Assembly (NCBI RefSeq): GCF_000003815.2
Contig: NC_049983.1
Location: 5,701,042-5,765,041, forward strand
Direction of reading: 5' to 3'
DNA from: Branchiostoma floridae
Taxonomy: Eukaryota; Chordata; Leptocardii; Amphioxiformes; Branchiostomatidae
DNA: 64,000 bases
Below the pieces are notes generated by a model. It saw only the letters and a program-made list of their open reading frames with translations, searched no databases and was not told the origin of the DNA. Made by a program: the position numbers and the translations under genes. Of this stretch, positions 21,640 through 34,747 are shown in pieces. The stretch's first letter is position 1, and each line of letters opens with the position of its first letter.

Positions 21640-23240
21640 TGAGTATCGTGTGCCTTAGCTGCATGCTTCCTCTTATTTGTTCTAAGTATGTAGTGGATCA
21701 GTGTCCCTTCTTCAAGTTCTTGAACTCAGTATATTTGACAGTGGTAGCCTTGAAGGGTGGGAGGGTGTGTTTTACTTTGCACAACGTCAGATAGATAGAG
21801 TATTGTGTACCTTAGCTGCATGCTTCCTCTTTTTTGTTCTAAGTATGTAGTGGATCAGTGTCCCTTCTTCAAGTTCATGAACACAGTATATTTGACAGTG
21901 TTAGCCTTGAAGGTGGGAGGGTGCGTTTTACTTTTGCACCAATGTCTCAGGTAGAATATTGTATCCTAACTGAATGCTTTCTTGTATTTGTTCCAAGTAG
22001 GTAGTGGATTTATGTCCCTTCTTGAACACATTTGACAGTGGTAGCCTTGAAGGATTGAGAGTGGGAGGGTGTGTTTTACTTTGCACAATGTCAGTCAGAG
22101 TATTGTGTATCCTAACTGAATGCTTCCTCTTATTTGTTCTGAGTGTGTAGTGGAGCTATGTCAATTCTTAAGGTCTCATTGATGCATTACTCCGCGAGTG
22201 GGTACCCTAAAAGAGATCTGAGCCAAAAATGAACGGCTGCACGGACGCATGTTTTTAGCAGTGAGAAATTCCCTTTTAGCCAGCGGAACTGATCTCAAAA
22301 GTTAGATTGGTGAAAGCTTATTTGTAACTGAAGAAATTAGCAGGTAAAGTTTTGCAGCCGCGCGCTAGGTCGGAGGTACACAGTCGTGGGTTCTGAGTGG
22401 TGCGGTTGTACACTAGCAGCGAAAAAGTGCCTTTTGTGGGGATTGACTAATCGTAGTTTGTAATTGCTATAAAAAAGTTCCTACGTATAGTTTACGTTGG
22501 CAATTTTTTCCCACGATATAGGGTAAATGTGCTCGACATAGAATGAAAAATCTGCTGAAATTTCACGTAGCTTCATTATAAACGCGCCCATTTAAACCAT
22601 GAATTATAACATAGAAGTCTATGGGAAGAAGAAACTCATCAATGAGACCTTAAACACAGTACAGTTGATAGTAGTAGCCTTGAAGGTAGCATTGATGGCT
22701 TGAGGATGGGAGTGTGTATTTAAGTTTTACTTTGCACAATGTCAGATATTGTGTATCCTAACTGAATGCTTCCTCATATTTGTTGTATGAAGCGGATTTA
22801 TGTTCCTTCTTAGACACAGCACATTGCATGTAGTAGTAGCCTTGAAGGCTTGAGGATGGGTGTGTGTGTTTTACTTTGCATAATGTCAGATAGAGTATTG
22901 TGTATCCTAACTGAATGCCTCCTCTTATTTGTGTGTAGTGAACCGATGTTCCTTCTGTTACTACTTAAAGGCCTGTTTGTATATTTTTGTCGGTACATTT
23001 GACAGTAGCCTTGAAGGACTTGTACAATGATAATGAGGGTGTGTTTTACCTTTACACCAATGTAAGTCATATACTTATAGTATTAGTATCCTTATTGAAT
23101 GTTTTCTCTAATATTAAGTGGATATATGTCCCCTCCTACAGCCTTTTTTATTGGTACTTTTGACAGTAGCCTTGAAGGCTCGACTTGAAGAGGGTCTTTA
23201 CCTTGCACCAATGTCAGAGTATTAGATACCCACAACTGAC
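21640..23240. repeat. Diverged satellite, ~150-160-bp unit, in the SRPK intron
   Basis: Recurring order: GTATCCTAACTGAATGCTTCC, TTATTTGTTCTAAGTATG, GACAGTGGTAGCCTTGAAG, GTGTGTTTTACTTTGCACAA. The first landmark recurs at about 21658, 21815, 21968, 22115, 22760 and 22909. The gap between 22115 and 22760 is explained by the inserted MITE. Confidence 0.85.
22172..22649. mobile_element. TTAA-flanked MITE, 478 bp (piggyBac-like target)
   Basis: Perfect inverted termini GGTCTCATTGATG / CATCAATGAGACC are flanked by TTAA at 22168-22171 and 22650-22653. It sits inside the ~155-bp satellite. The TTAA duplication fits piggyBac-type integration, but the terminus is not the usual CCC, so the family is uncertain. 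Confidence 0.85.
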
Positions 23241-25364
23241 TTAGTTAGAGACCCTGTTTCTATTTGATTAGTACCTTTTACAGCTGTAATCTTGAAGGCT
23301 GTGCTTTACCTTGTTCCAAAATACACACAATAACCCTCATAAACATTACAGCATGCTTAATATAATAGAAAAACATTGGTAGAGTGTGACATAAGGTAAT
23401 GCTGATTGGCATGTTGTTGTATGTTGATGCCTACAATTCCTTGGCACAGATGACTTTGCCTGAAAAAAAAAACTATAGTGATAGCCAGAATATGGGGTGC
23501 AGACTGTGTATATAAGTATCCTAGACTTGGTAGGGCAAGTACTAGTAATAGTAGTATGTAAACATTTAGTAAAGGATACCGTCCTCAAGGCGCCACGACC
23601 AACTTGATAGCGGTCTCAAAGTGTTTGCTCAACGGAACTGCCAAGAAAAAAAATCCCTGTTCTATGCGGCCATTGACAATGACATTGTGCAATTCTATCT
23701 TAAAATGCTTTACCTTTTTAAAAGGGTGTAGATGGAGAAAGCTGCCGTTGACTGTTAGAAAATACCCTTGTTGGCTGTTCTGTTTGCACATGTCTTTTGG
23801 AACAGACTTTATATGTCCATTTGAGACTCTTTACAAGTGAGTGTTGGTAGTGTGTACATTTAGTGTATAGACTTTCTGTGCATGGAAGCAGTTTTCAACA
23901 ATTTGTAGTTATTCTGCAGCTGGTATTTTAGATGTTCCGCTCGTATTTAATACCGGTGGTACTAGGTTGGATTTTCCTCCATCGATATGCTTACCTTAAA
24001 TCTTATGTCATCTCACAACTTTGTTGCATATGTCGACATGTTTTCCTCCATACATTCCATAGATTACAGTCTTTGCTTTAAATTTCCAGCATTTTGTAGT
24101 TAATTTGTAGTAGGTATTATTATATTATGCTTCCCTTATGTACATTTGTTATTATTAGTGTTATCCTACTTTACTTCATTACATACTACTAGCATTGATT
24201 TTAGATCTATTTCTGTTACAAGTATAGCAATTGCTTAAATCAGTTTAAGTCAAACATCATAACAGAGTACTGTACAGCAGAACCATAATATACAACACCA
24301 GTGCTAAGCTTAGTGTTGTATTTCTTCTTCTTAGCATGTCCACACTGCTTTACCCCAAGTCTGAGCAAACAAGACCCAACTTGTTTATAGAAATAAACAC
24401 TGATAAACTCCATGTGTGCATAGCCTACTATCTGTCCCCAATGGGGAAAAGACATGACATGCTATAGGTCAACCATGGGTCAGGGTATGACTATGACTAT
24501 GAGACTAACATTCCCATTACATTAGGTGTCCTTGATTGTATGTGTGCTGTAGTTTACTACATAGGGGGCACTAGCTAGGATTTTATCTTAGCGTAATGGT
24601 AATGCAAGGGTAGCAAAGCAACCAATCAGATGATGGGGAAGGGTGGGGGGGTGGCCCTTTCACAGTGACGGAGTGAGGGGACTTTGAAATTATAAAATAA
24701 AAAGTTGACAAATCTTAGGGCACCCATGTTGGGACTTTATCTTACCACAGTCACTTGTATTTAGATTAGAAGCCGATTTAAAAGGATTTTTTGGTCAGTT
24801 TGGAAGGTCATATCAACATTTTTCATATTTGATCAACAAGACATTGTTCCACAAGTAAATACTAGCAAGGTCCCATTATGCTAGTTGCGTAGAAAAGTAG
24901 TGTAATGGTACTCATTTAGCATGGTGGTCGCAAATTACAGCGTGGTTTCCCGTTATGCTCAAATGTACTAGCTACAACCAACCCCCATAGGGTCAAGGAT
25001 TTTTTTCTTATTTCTACATCGCATTTGTGGTAGAAATTGTCTGGGACATAACCTTTCACTTGCTGTTGTGACCTTTTTGCTAAGCTGTAGCACACAGTGG
25101 AGACCTGTGTAGTAGTAGGACTGTTTCAAGTGCTACAAAGGAAATGAGGCACCCACTTTGAAGACACATGATACCAGTACGTTTGATGTGGCAAGTAATG
25201 TAGAGTCTACGTCAGTCTATATGATACTGCCTGCTTTATCATAATAATACCAGTGTTTTGCCCAAGGCCAAACAATTTATTTCCTTGGATCTGTGAAGCA
25301 AGCAAGAGAGATATGACAAAATCAAAGCACAAGGCTCAGGGGAAACTTTACTATGTACGTAGGG
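23241..25364. other. Intronic sequence, no gene seen
   Basis: AT-rich with small open frames that have no splice or family support. Nothing recognised. Confidence 0.4.
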
Positions 25365-25660
25365 ATGTCCCTGTAGCTCAACTGGTAGCAGCCTCACAGT
25401 TGAGCTCCTGATTAGTAGTTGGTAACTGGGAGATAACGTTCAAAACTTGGGAAAGGACATCATTTGTCTTTTGGAAGGGATGTAAAATGGAGGTCCCGTG
25501 TTCAAGGAGGTGCCTCGACCATATTAAAGGGAATGACTAGCAACCCCTCCCTGAAAAAAAAGCGTACTCCGTTGCAAAAACGGCAAGGAAACCTGTTGGC
25601 CTATATGCCACTAAGATAAGAACTACAACAGTACAAGGCGAACAACAACAGTCATTTTTA
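25365..25660 (+). mobile_element. tRNA-derived SINE, degenerate
   Basis: The head GTCCCTGTAGCTCAACTGGT matches a Pol III A box (TAGCTCAACTGG). A poor B box (GTTCAAAACTTGG) follows at about 25439-25451. The body ends with GAACTACAACAGTACAAGG and AACAACAAC, a simple-repeat tail. It is not a functional tRNA, since the arms do not pair. Confidence 0.6.
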
Positions 25661-26239
25661 AAAGTCCATGAACCTACAAATAGAATTGGCATGGCCTAAC
25701 ACTTAACAGAGTGATTATTGTATGTGCAGCAAGAGAAACCAAACACCATAAAAGCGTATATGTACCTTCCCCACGTCTCATACTACTATGAAATGACCCA
25801 GAAAATGTGGCGGTCGGTGCAAGTTTTTTTTTTATCGCAGTTCCGACCAAATTTGATGAATCGTGCAGAATGATAGTCTCTGTCCTGTTGCTTGCGCTGC
25901 GTCAGATCATTGATTTTATGTGACATTGCACAGTCTGACCATTTTTCTAATAACGCGTCTCTCATATATATTGGCACAGTGACTTCCTAACATGTTTAAT
26001 TTATGGGCGTCACGAGTATTGCATTTAGCATAGGGCTTATACAAGGCCTTATATAATAATGCTGACCACCTGATCTTGTTGCCAGATATATATATCCTTT
26101 CTTGTTACGTAGCGATATTCGACAGTAAATTCAGTCATACTCTGAAATTTCTATGCTAGCTAGCATCTTGTTTACATTTTAGTGGTACAAAGTTCAAACT
26201 TCATTGTGTACAAGTATATACAGTATGCAGTGTTTACCC

Positions 26240-27777
26240 AGGGCTTTTTTTAAACCGGGGAACGGGGGCGCCGCGCCCCGATACTATCTACGTGCGCCCG
26301 CTTACTCAAATTACCGATTGTACTTCCTCTTTCAATGTAGCATTACTTTACCATATTCACAACATGCAGTCTGTTTCAAACTGATCCTTTTTCCTGTGAA
26401 CATGTAACAAAAACAACATACAATAATGTATCTTATTATTACAAGCTTCATTACTCTCAAAATATCCCAAAACATATTAATAAAACCACAAAAATAACAA
26501 TTTCTGGCTTTGAGTAAAGCACACAGCAGCATGCCCACGTTCTCATTGATAAGTTCATGGGAGGTTGGAAGAGTTCATTTTAAGTAGTAACAGGGAAAAC
26601 ATCTTTTTCATGGACTGTAAATTAAACACCCTTTCTTGGAAATATTTGAATCCATATTGCACATTAAATTCAGATGGGTAAATCACTACACAAAAGTAGT
26701 TAAAAACATAGTAATCTATACTAATTATCACATCAAAATGTTGTAAATAAAATCTTTCCCCCAATAGATTTCTAAGAACTGCAACATCCTTCTGTTGTTA
26801 GCTCCTCCCCTTTCTGTCTGGCCCCACCTACCTGACTCCACACACTGGCTACAAGTACAACTCTTTTGATGTGAAACATGATATCCCTGTGACACACTGA
26901 TACAGCAGAGATTGTAGCAAACTTGAAAAAGTGTGAATATAACAGATCAAGTCTGCAGTTTCTCACAACATTGTAACAAAACATTTGTTGACGATTTAGC
27001 TGTACAAAATGAATATTTTATCTGCATATAAAATATAAGGCTCAACATAGTGGTACAGAATGTAGTGTGACTGTTGCCTTGGGAGAAAAAGCAAATAGTA
27101 TGCAAAAATAAAATAAATGGTTGCTTATGATAGCCATGCATAAGAATGGTGTAAGCTTATTGTGGCTAGCTATATCACATTAACAAACCAAACTATTTCT
27201 TCTCATAACACAGGGTTTAGATTTATCATTAATTCTTAAAACATGTGCACATATAAAGGGTGATTTGTGGATAGTTTGCAAAGTTAAATTCAGTTTATAT
27301 AGATTATAAAGAAAAGTTGGTTTATATAAAAAACTTGACTTGACTTGTATATAAATCTTTTGACTATTTAAGTATTTTAAAATTTGTATACAAATGTTTA
27401 TATTGAGAAACATTCTTATTAAGTGCTAAATGTTGATATTGAGAAAGAAAAATAGCCTTTGAAGGTGTTGCACAATCCAAAAGAACTACAAAAATGTAAC
27501 AAGTTTAGCCAGTTTTTTTCATTGTGTTAATTGTATCTTACAGGCTACAAAATATGCCTTCTTGTAGTTTTACATGGTAAGGACAAACACACATTCAAGC
27601 TATGATTTTCCCCTTGAAGTAGCCTCAAAATGTCCCATTTTTACCTCATATTTTCAAAGGCTTCGCACAGAGGAAGGGGGGAAACCCCCCTTCCGCACCA
27701 ACCCCCCGCTTGGTCGCTCCGCTCCCTCGCCACACTGACCAAGCTCCCTCATACTAATTTTTTCTAGAAAAACCCCT
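26240..27777. mobile_element. hAT-like non-autonomous element, 1538 bp, 8-bp duplication GTTTACCC
   Basis: GTTTACCC flanks both sides (26232-26239 and 27778-27785). The termini AGGGCTTTTT and AAAAACCCCT are inverted with one mismatch. Both ends carry G/C-rich subterminal blocks (CGGGGGCGCCGCGCCCC; GGGGGGAAACCCCCC) unlike the AT-rich core. No transposase frame was found. Confidence 0.75.
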
Positions 27778-27785
27778 GTTTACCC

Positions 27786-29924
27786 ATATCATCTGAATGA
27801 AAAAGTAATTTGTGATATTTTCTTTGTTATTACAAATTTACTGCCCAATACATTTGTCATGAGTAGCTTTTTTTATGAAAAGCTATGTTGGAGGAAAATA
27901 GAAAAAAATGAGGTCACTTTGATTTACAAAAAATTATTTATTATCAAGGTTTAAAAAAACATGAGTTCAAACTACATATGTAAGTCTTTGAGAATCATAA
28001 GTGTATCATGATATGACTATTATAAGTATGAAAGTCTAAATCTATGATTATGAATATGAAAGTCTAACTCTTAGTGAAACAATGAACTGAATTCAGCATG
28101 CCCAGATATTTAATTATGGGGAATGGGGATTGAAGTTGGGCAGGTCAGAAAGGGCAAACAATTGACAGCAAATCTTTGCTATATCATAACTGGAATTCAA
28201 ATTTGGTAATAATGCCTTTTCTATATTAGGCAAGATATTCTACATTGTCCATGAATACATGATGTAGCTACTGGTCTGGGTACTGTTAATGCATCTACAT
28301 TTTTGTAAATTCAAAGGGATTTATTTTTGTGGTAAGAAGAAATTTAAGTATTTACGGTGGTTGAAGTTTGGGGTAGCACTATAGTATAGTCACAACCGAA
28401 AGTGCCTTTACTGACTGTCAGTTGTAACAACCACCTACTACTGATGACTTGGCAAGGGTGCTACAGACTAACAGAACAGTCGCTTTTGGTAGTGCTGACA
28501 TGATCAACTGGCACTGAATGATCCTAGCATACCAACCATCTGGATATTTGTAATCTGTACTTTTCTACCAGTGTTGGCAATCAAGTCGTTTCAATTCAAG
28601 CATTAATATGTTCTGTTATGCCTTGTTTGTATTCCTTCGTATTCACCTTAACTAAAATTGGTGCCGACGACTAATATCATTACACTGTACAATGTACAAC
28701 AGTACATACATGTAGAACTTGTGTGTAGGTAGACAGACAGAAGATTGCACAAAACATTGAAGATGTCACGGCAAAAATTGCATGAACATAAAACCACTGC
28801 AAACCTAAATGCATGTACACTATGATCTGGCAGCTTGGCATTAATCTAAAAGGTCATGTCATATTCTGCATGCATGAGTGCCTCTCTGCTGCCCAATAAA
28901 GTAGCAAAACTTGTACCAGAGTCCAGATCAATGGACAGAGATCAGCAAAAATGGCAAGGTCCAAGGCCATAGAGCTATATAGTGATATGAATTTTGTCAA
29001 ATTGTATAATTAGACTCAGTATGTATGATTGTGATGTGTTTGTTTGGCTTTAGATAGCAGTAAATGATTTTTAAGTTTTTTTTCATTAATATTTATTACC
29101 CGTATCATTTCACATTTTGCACATTTGTATCATAGTAAAAATACATAAATTACCATCGCCAAGAAGGTTAATATGTTTTTTGGAGTTTTTGTCAATTTGT
29201 GTGTACATGATAACTAAAACTGTAAAAGAAATGCCTGGATACAAAAATGTATGTTTTGGGTTGTCTCGATAATTATTATGCGGATAGGTCTTGGTGAGAC
29301 CTTGAAATGGTTAGTTTTGGGCCCCCAAGAAGCTGTCTATGGTACTGCAGTGGAAATTCTGGTTTGTCATCTTGCTGGGTTCTTGGTTCATATTCTGTAC
29401 CATTATGAATATTGAAATCAGAAATAATGATATTCCATTGCTTTTTCCTTCTCCTATATAGAAGATACTAGTAGGAGGGTGCATTCTCTCCTGTCAATTA
29501 GAGTATTCCCTGGACAGTGTACATGCAGTAATGTTAGATCAGTACCATATGTTATCTGTTTTGCTTGTCAATACCATGGAGTGCTTGTCTATCTGTTCCA
29601 GAAATGCACACCACAAGTGTCTTATGTCAACACCTTGTGAGTCCTGGACAGTCTTTAACCTGAAAATTCCAGTTTGACAAATTATTTACAGTTTGAGATA
29701 GTTCAGAACCTAGCCTGGGTACCATCTTGGTTTAAAAAAACAACATAGGGATTTCCTGTGAGTGTAATAGCAGTTGACAGGGAATGTACATGTTCTATGT
29801 AATGTAGTTGACAGTATCTAAATAAGATGGTTCACAGAGGGTATTCATGAACCAGTTCTTAGAAATAGATGGTCTTGTTTCAGGACACAAGTGCTGTCAA
29901 ATTATGTCAAGAATCTAGTTACCT
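27786..29924. other. Intronic sequence with small repeat fragments
   Basis: Fragments of the TACTGTAAATGCA MITE are visible near 28290-28365 and 28770-28825 (AACATAAAACCACTGCAAAC). No gene was recognised. Confidence 0.4.
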
Positions 29925-30130
29925 CCATAAAAAAAGGAGGTAAAACTTCAAGTGTCTGTCTGAGTGTGTGGGTCTGTGTGTGTGTGTCTTTGTTTTCGGA
30001 TATTTGCGGGCATAACTTAAGAACCTTTGAATGGATTGTGATGATGTTTATATTATAGGTATCAAAAGGTCAAGGTCAATTGTGTGCCCCCTGGTGTGTG
30101 ACCTTAATACTGAAGCAGAACATCTATATA
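29925..30130. repeat. Dispersed repeat R1, copy 1
   Basis: Landmarks: hairpin CCTCC...GGAGG, GTGATGATGTTTATAT, then AAGGTCAAGGTCAA, TGTGCCCCCTGGTGTGTGAC and GAAGCAGAAC. The same order occurs at 31390-31510 and 60420-60590. Confidence 0.65.
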
Positions 30131-30946
30131 TTTGTATCATTCATAAAGAAATGTAAACATGGTGTCCTGTCAAAGGAAAAGTCTTCCTTCCACACAAATT
30201 GGGACACATAAAAAAAGACACTCTAATAGTAATACATGTAATTTTGGTAGAGAATACCATAATTCAAAATAGATTATGGTAAGTACAGCCTTATTTGTAT
30301 CATCTATGATACAAGATTGAAGAATAAAAAGGCTGTATGAGGCATCTAAATTCTATCTGCTTGATGTGGTAAAAAGTCGTGTAAATTAATCTTGTTCTCA
30401 CTGTTGTTAATGTTATAGACAAGATTATCTGTATCCTAGCTATGTGCTTTATCAGTATAACTGGTTCCTATTATCAGTCCCGACATTTGGCTGATCTATT
30501 ATTTAGTGAACAAACTCCTTTGAGTTTGTTTAGGCAGCGCCGTAAGTGGTTGGATTGGTGCTGGCTTTTTGTCCACATACATGCCTAAAGAGCAAACTAT
30601 CAACACAGATTACTGGAAGGCTTTCATAATACTACATGTGTGTGAGTGAAACCAGAAATGCTTGGATGATGCATTTGTGTGCATTTATCATATAGTCAAA
30701 TTCATGTAGAATGTAGATCATACATTGTTAAGGTTTATTATTTCATAAAAAGATATATAAAGTGTATGTCAACTTTGGAGTACCTTTCAGTTTTCCTTAA
30801 TCTATAGTCTATTAAGTATTATTACAAGGATTATGTTCCTGGATTGTCATTATGATACAAAGAGAAAATTATGATAATCTTATTAATACTCAATAATATG
30901 CGTAATGGTACAATGTGCAGTTTTGGGGAGGAGGAATGCAGACCAA

Positions 30947-31145
30947 TACCGTAAATGCATTTAAGTTTGCAGGGATTTAATTTCTCGGTAGCGTTTAAAT
31001 TATCTGTTTGCAGTGGTATTGTCTTATACTGTAGTCACATACTGTAGATGAAAAGCGTTTCTGCAGCTGGTGGTTTTGAGCTCGTGATAAAGTTAACATG
31101 CAAACATAAATTTTAAAACCACTGCAAACATTTCAACATTTACCT
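30947..31145. mobile_element. TACTGTAAATGCA MITE (copy 4)
   Basis: Left end TACCGTAAATGCATTTAAG, right end AACATTTACCTTA. The interior contains GCAGTGGTATTG and AAACCACTGCAAAC. Confidence 0.6.
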
Positions 31146-31389
31146 TACCAACAAGGGTCATTGATTTGTCTGGCTGTTTTTATAAATATAAATCATAACT
31201 GATGACATATTTAGCTCAGTCTGGATCTTCAAGTTCAAGTGTTTGTTTTTTGACAGCCTTTGCATCTAGATTAAGATCAAAGTTTAAACATAGGCTGTAA
31301 CAAAATTTGCGTTTTTCATGTTACAAATGATAGTTGTAAAGCTATATTTATCTCTAAGTCTAAGTATAGCATTTTCCTTTTTGTTTGTC

Positions 31390-31510
31390 TGTTTCTGCAT
31401 TATAGATATAATGATCTTTGGTATGTGGGTGGGTGTTGTGAACTCAAAGGTCAAGGTTGATCATGTGCCATCTGGCAGCTAACATGGGTACTGCAGCAAA
31501 ACCTGCTTTG
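31390..31510. repeat. Dispersed repeat R1, copy 2
   Basis: Contains TTTGGTATGTGGGTGGGTGT, AAGGTCAAGGTTGATCATG and TACTGCAGCAAAAC in the same order as the other two copies. Confidence 0.55.
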
Positions 31511-31739
31511 GTATCATAATGATTCATATATTTCTACTGCCTGGCTAGACAAGTCAAGTCAAAGTTTATTGCATAATGCCAAAAAACAGTTGGAAATGGT
31601 CAGACGTTTCGGATAGTATCCACTATCTTTCATCAGTGACACTGAAGAGATCTTGCAGAAACTGTTTTTTTATACCCTACCTATGAATGCAAAAGAGTTG
31701 ATGCCAGATTATCATTGCATAACACCATACATTTTTACA

Positions 31740-32025
31740 GTTGTACTATATTTGAAATTCCATTTGAAGTATTTTTGAAGTACTGTACTGACATTTATGA
31801 TAAAACCATTGTCCTTGAAAGATAAGGAGAGTGGTTATTTTTGAAGTATGATGTAACCATCATATTTGAAGTACATGTTTGATATAACCATTGTTTTTGA
31901 AGTATGATTTAACCATTGCCCTTGAAAGATAAGAACAATGGTTATTTTGAAGTGTGATATATGCATTATTTTTTTATATAGCATTTAGGATATAACCATT
32001 GTCCTTGAAAGAGAAAGATAAGGGT
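31740..32025. repeat. Short degenerate tandem repeats
   Basis: AACCATTGTCCTTGAAAGA and TTTGAAGTATGATTTAACC alternate four to five times at irregular 50-70-bp spacing. Confidence 0.55.
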
Positions 32026-32181
32026 TAAAATAAACATCAATCATTATAACCTGATGCTTAGATCTAGAAATATTTCATTCCAATATTATTCAGTGATCTT
32101 TCTTTTACTGTTGTTGAATATTTCTCTTTATTTTTTTTCTATGTAGATTGTTTTCATCTATTTTTTTTTATCATCCCATAT

Positions 32182-32543
32182 CAGGGCTCAAAATACTGGG
32201 TGCATGTGCACCCAGGTGCACCCAAAATTGGAGCTGTGCACCCAATTATTTTCTGTGGGTACACAGGGTGCACCCAAATATTTTCTTGGGTTTATGTATG
32301 TAAAGATATCAAAGTATACTAGTATACATTTTATTCCTGACATCTAAGTATTAGAAAGATAATAAGAATGTCTGTCATGGTGCTTGTTTAAGAATTTGAT
32401 AGCTTGTAACTAAGTTTTGTTATTAGGTTTTTTTGACATTCTACTTAAATTTAAGTAGTGCACCCCAAAATTTTTTGGTGCACCCAATTTTTTAAGCTGG
32501 GTGCACCAGTGCACCTAATTCCAAAAATGAATTTCGAGCCCTG
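32182..32543. mobile_element. CAGGGCTCAAAAT MITE, 5-bp duplication CATAT, 362 bp
   Basis: Starts CAGGGCTCAAAAT, ends ATTTCGAGCCCTG, flanked by CATAT on both sides. Both ends contain clustered GGTGCACC palindromes. The core is AT-rich. Confidence 0.9.
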
Positions 32544-33220
32544 CATATAGAGACATGATACTTGATAGACCCATGTCAGTCATGATGTTACACATATATG
32601 TAGTCCTAATACTAGTCTATGTCTGAGAAATTTAGCCAGGATTATTCTGTCCTCCTTACATGACCTATACATCTGCTTTAGCTCAGTGGTGAATGGTACA
32701 CCATAATGACAGGCTCAGTCCAGATGTTTTCTGTAATCCCCTAGTGACTGTGATGCCCTCAATACCAAACATATCCCATCATGATGTTTCATTGTTAGCC
32801 TGGATGTTGGACAGTTGCCAGTCACAGAACACCCTTCTACCATTGCAATTTTGAAAATCTGGAATGATTGTATATTGGTCAACTCTTCCCATTTACGTAG
32901 ACCTGCTCTACGCTGTGGGCTACACAATAGCCTGTAGCTGGATTCTTGACTTCTAAGGATCTCAGTAAATATTTATCTAACTTGTAGAATTTCCCTGCAA
33001 TTGGGGGCATGATGGCCCTAGAACCTGTGAACAAGCTACTGCCTGCATAGGCCCTGGAAACAGTCTGGCATCCAGGCTACATAACACAAATTGCATTGCA
33101 CTGCAGTTTGGCTGCAAGGGAAAATTGGCACGAATTGGAAAGTTGGCACAATTTGGGGATACCCATATTAATAGTACCCCAAATCTCTAAACTGCAATTG
33201 CTTTTATAGATTAGAAAAGT
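32544..33220. other. Intronic sequence, nothing recognised
   Basis: No coding, RNA or repeat signal was identified. Confidence 0.35.
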
Positions 33221-33486
33221 CAGGGCTCAAAATTCATTTTCTTTATTAGGTGCACTGGTGCACCCAAGCTAAAAGATTGGTGCACCAAAATTTTTGGGGT
33301 GCACCACATAAAATAAAGTAGAATGTCAGCATGGCACGTATACAGTTTAGGAGCGTCAAAAATTCGATAAACCCAATTAATTATTATAAACCCAATTCGC
33401 ACTGGTGCACCCACGAAAAAAAAATTGGGTGCCCAGCTACTGTTTTGTGCACCAAGGTGCACATGCACCCAGTATTTCGAACCCTG
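33221..33486. mobile_element. CAGGGCTCAAAAT MITE, 5-bp duplication AAAGT, 266 bp
   Basis: Starts CAGGGCTCAAAAT, ends ATTTCGAACCCTG, flanked by AAAGT on both sides. It has the same GGTGCACC clusters as 32182-32543 but a shorter core. Confidence 0.88.
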
Positions 33487-34358
33487 AAAGTTCACATGCA
33501 ACAAAGCTGGAGTGTAAGGTCTTTTCAAACATTGATATTAAGCACCATTGCACACTGTTGTAAAATATCTTCTTACAGTCTTATGTTATTTTCCATGAGC
33601 CATGATTACCTTACCACTATGGATTGAGGCTGGGCGGACAGCAGAATTAAAATTGTCTGAGAAAGGAAAATGAAATTATTGGTACGCAAGGAATAATGAT
33701 TACTCTTATGGTACCCGTGCATTCAATTACTGCTTCTAGATAACTTGCTAGAGATGTGAACATTGCCAAAAATATTGAAGAGGTCTTATACATATTTGGA
33801 ACAATATGATCTCATCACCTTTGACCCAAGCTCTTAGTAATAATTGTGCAATCTAATCTCATAGCTTGATGTGAAATTCTAGGAATATTGATAACATGTA
33901 ATACAGTATATATTATAAAGAAATGGAAACCTTGCGCTAATTTCACATACATGTATGGAAGGAGGGAGGTTAAGTTTCAATTTATTTTCTTCCCTTTCTA
34001 AGAAATGTCTTGAGCTAGTTAAAAGACCAAATGTTTGGACTTCAATGAAATCAAAGCAACAGTAGTATTTGCCCTGCAGCTACCAGAGTCCCAGAACAAT
34101 ATTGATATCTACATAGAATATTGTATACTTTGACTGACAGTGTTTTCTGCATGTGACATCTTTACAACAGGTGTGGATATGATCAATAGTACTTAAAAAA
34201 CTGCCCTTTTCTTCTCTTGTGTTACATGTACTAGTATATAACTGCAGCGTTACATTCTTTTATGTACCTCTGGTCTCTTACACATGTTTGTGCATTTGGC
34301 ACTTGTCTGTACTTCACAGCATTTTCCTTGTATTTGACAGGGGAAAAAATTGCTGTGA
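33487..34358. other. Intronic sequence, nothing recognised
   Basis: No supported feature. Confidence 0.35.
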
Positions 34359-34747
34359 GGCCTAGGAAAAAAAATGTTGTGTTTCCTGTTTCAGCCCTGA
34401 AAAAATTAGGGTCGGTAGGTAGGGATTATCTTTTTTTTCTTGTATTCTTTTTTAGGCTGGCCAAAACTGTAGTGATACATATTTCGATATAGTTGAACAA
34501 AGTAAACTGAAATGCATGCGGACACTTGTCTTTTAATGTCAAACTTTAATTTTGTGCGTGATAGATACATTTATCTTTCATTACACAGGACAAGCAGTGT
34601 TTTACTTCAATAGGAAGCAGGCTGAATAAAAATTCTAAGTGGAAGCTATGTGACTCCACTGCCCACCCCCAAAAAAAGTCTAGGGTCGGCAGGTTTTTTT
34701 AGGGTAGGTAGGGAAACAGGAAACACAACATTTTTTTTTCCTAGGCC
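34359..34747. mobile_element. GGCCTAGG inverted-repeat element, copy 1, 389 bp
   Basis: The inverted ends begin GGCCTAGGAAAAAAAATGTT, continue with GTGTTTCCTGTTTC, and include the shared AGGGTCGG blocks. TGA flanks both ends, a possible 3-bp target duplication. The core includes CACATAGCTTCCACTTAG (complement strand), shared with copy 2 at 42767. Confidence 0.75.

Noticed and set aside
25370-25452. A functional tRNA gene
   Set aside because: The A box is acceptable, but the B box is poor and the stems do not pair. The downstream body and A-rich tail indicate a SINE.
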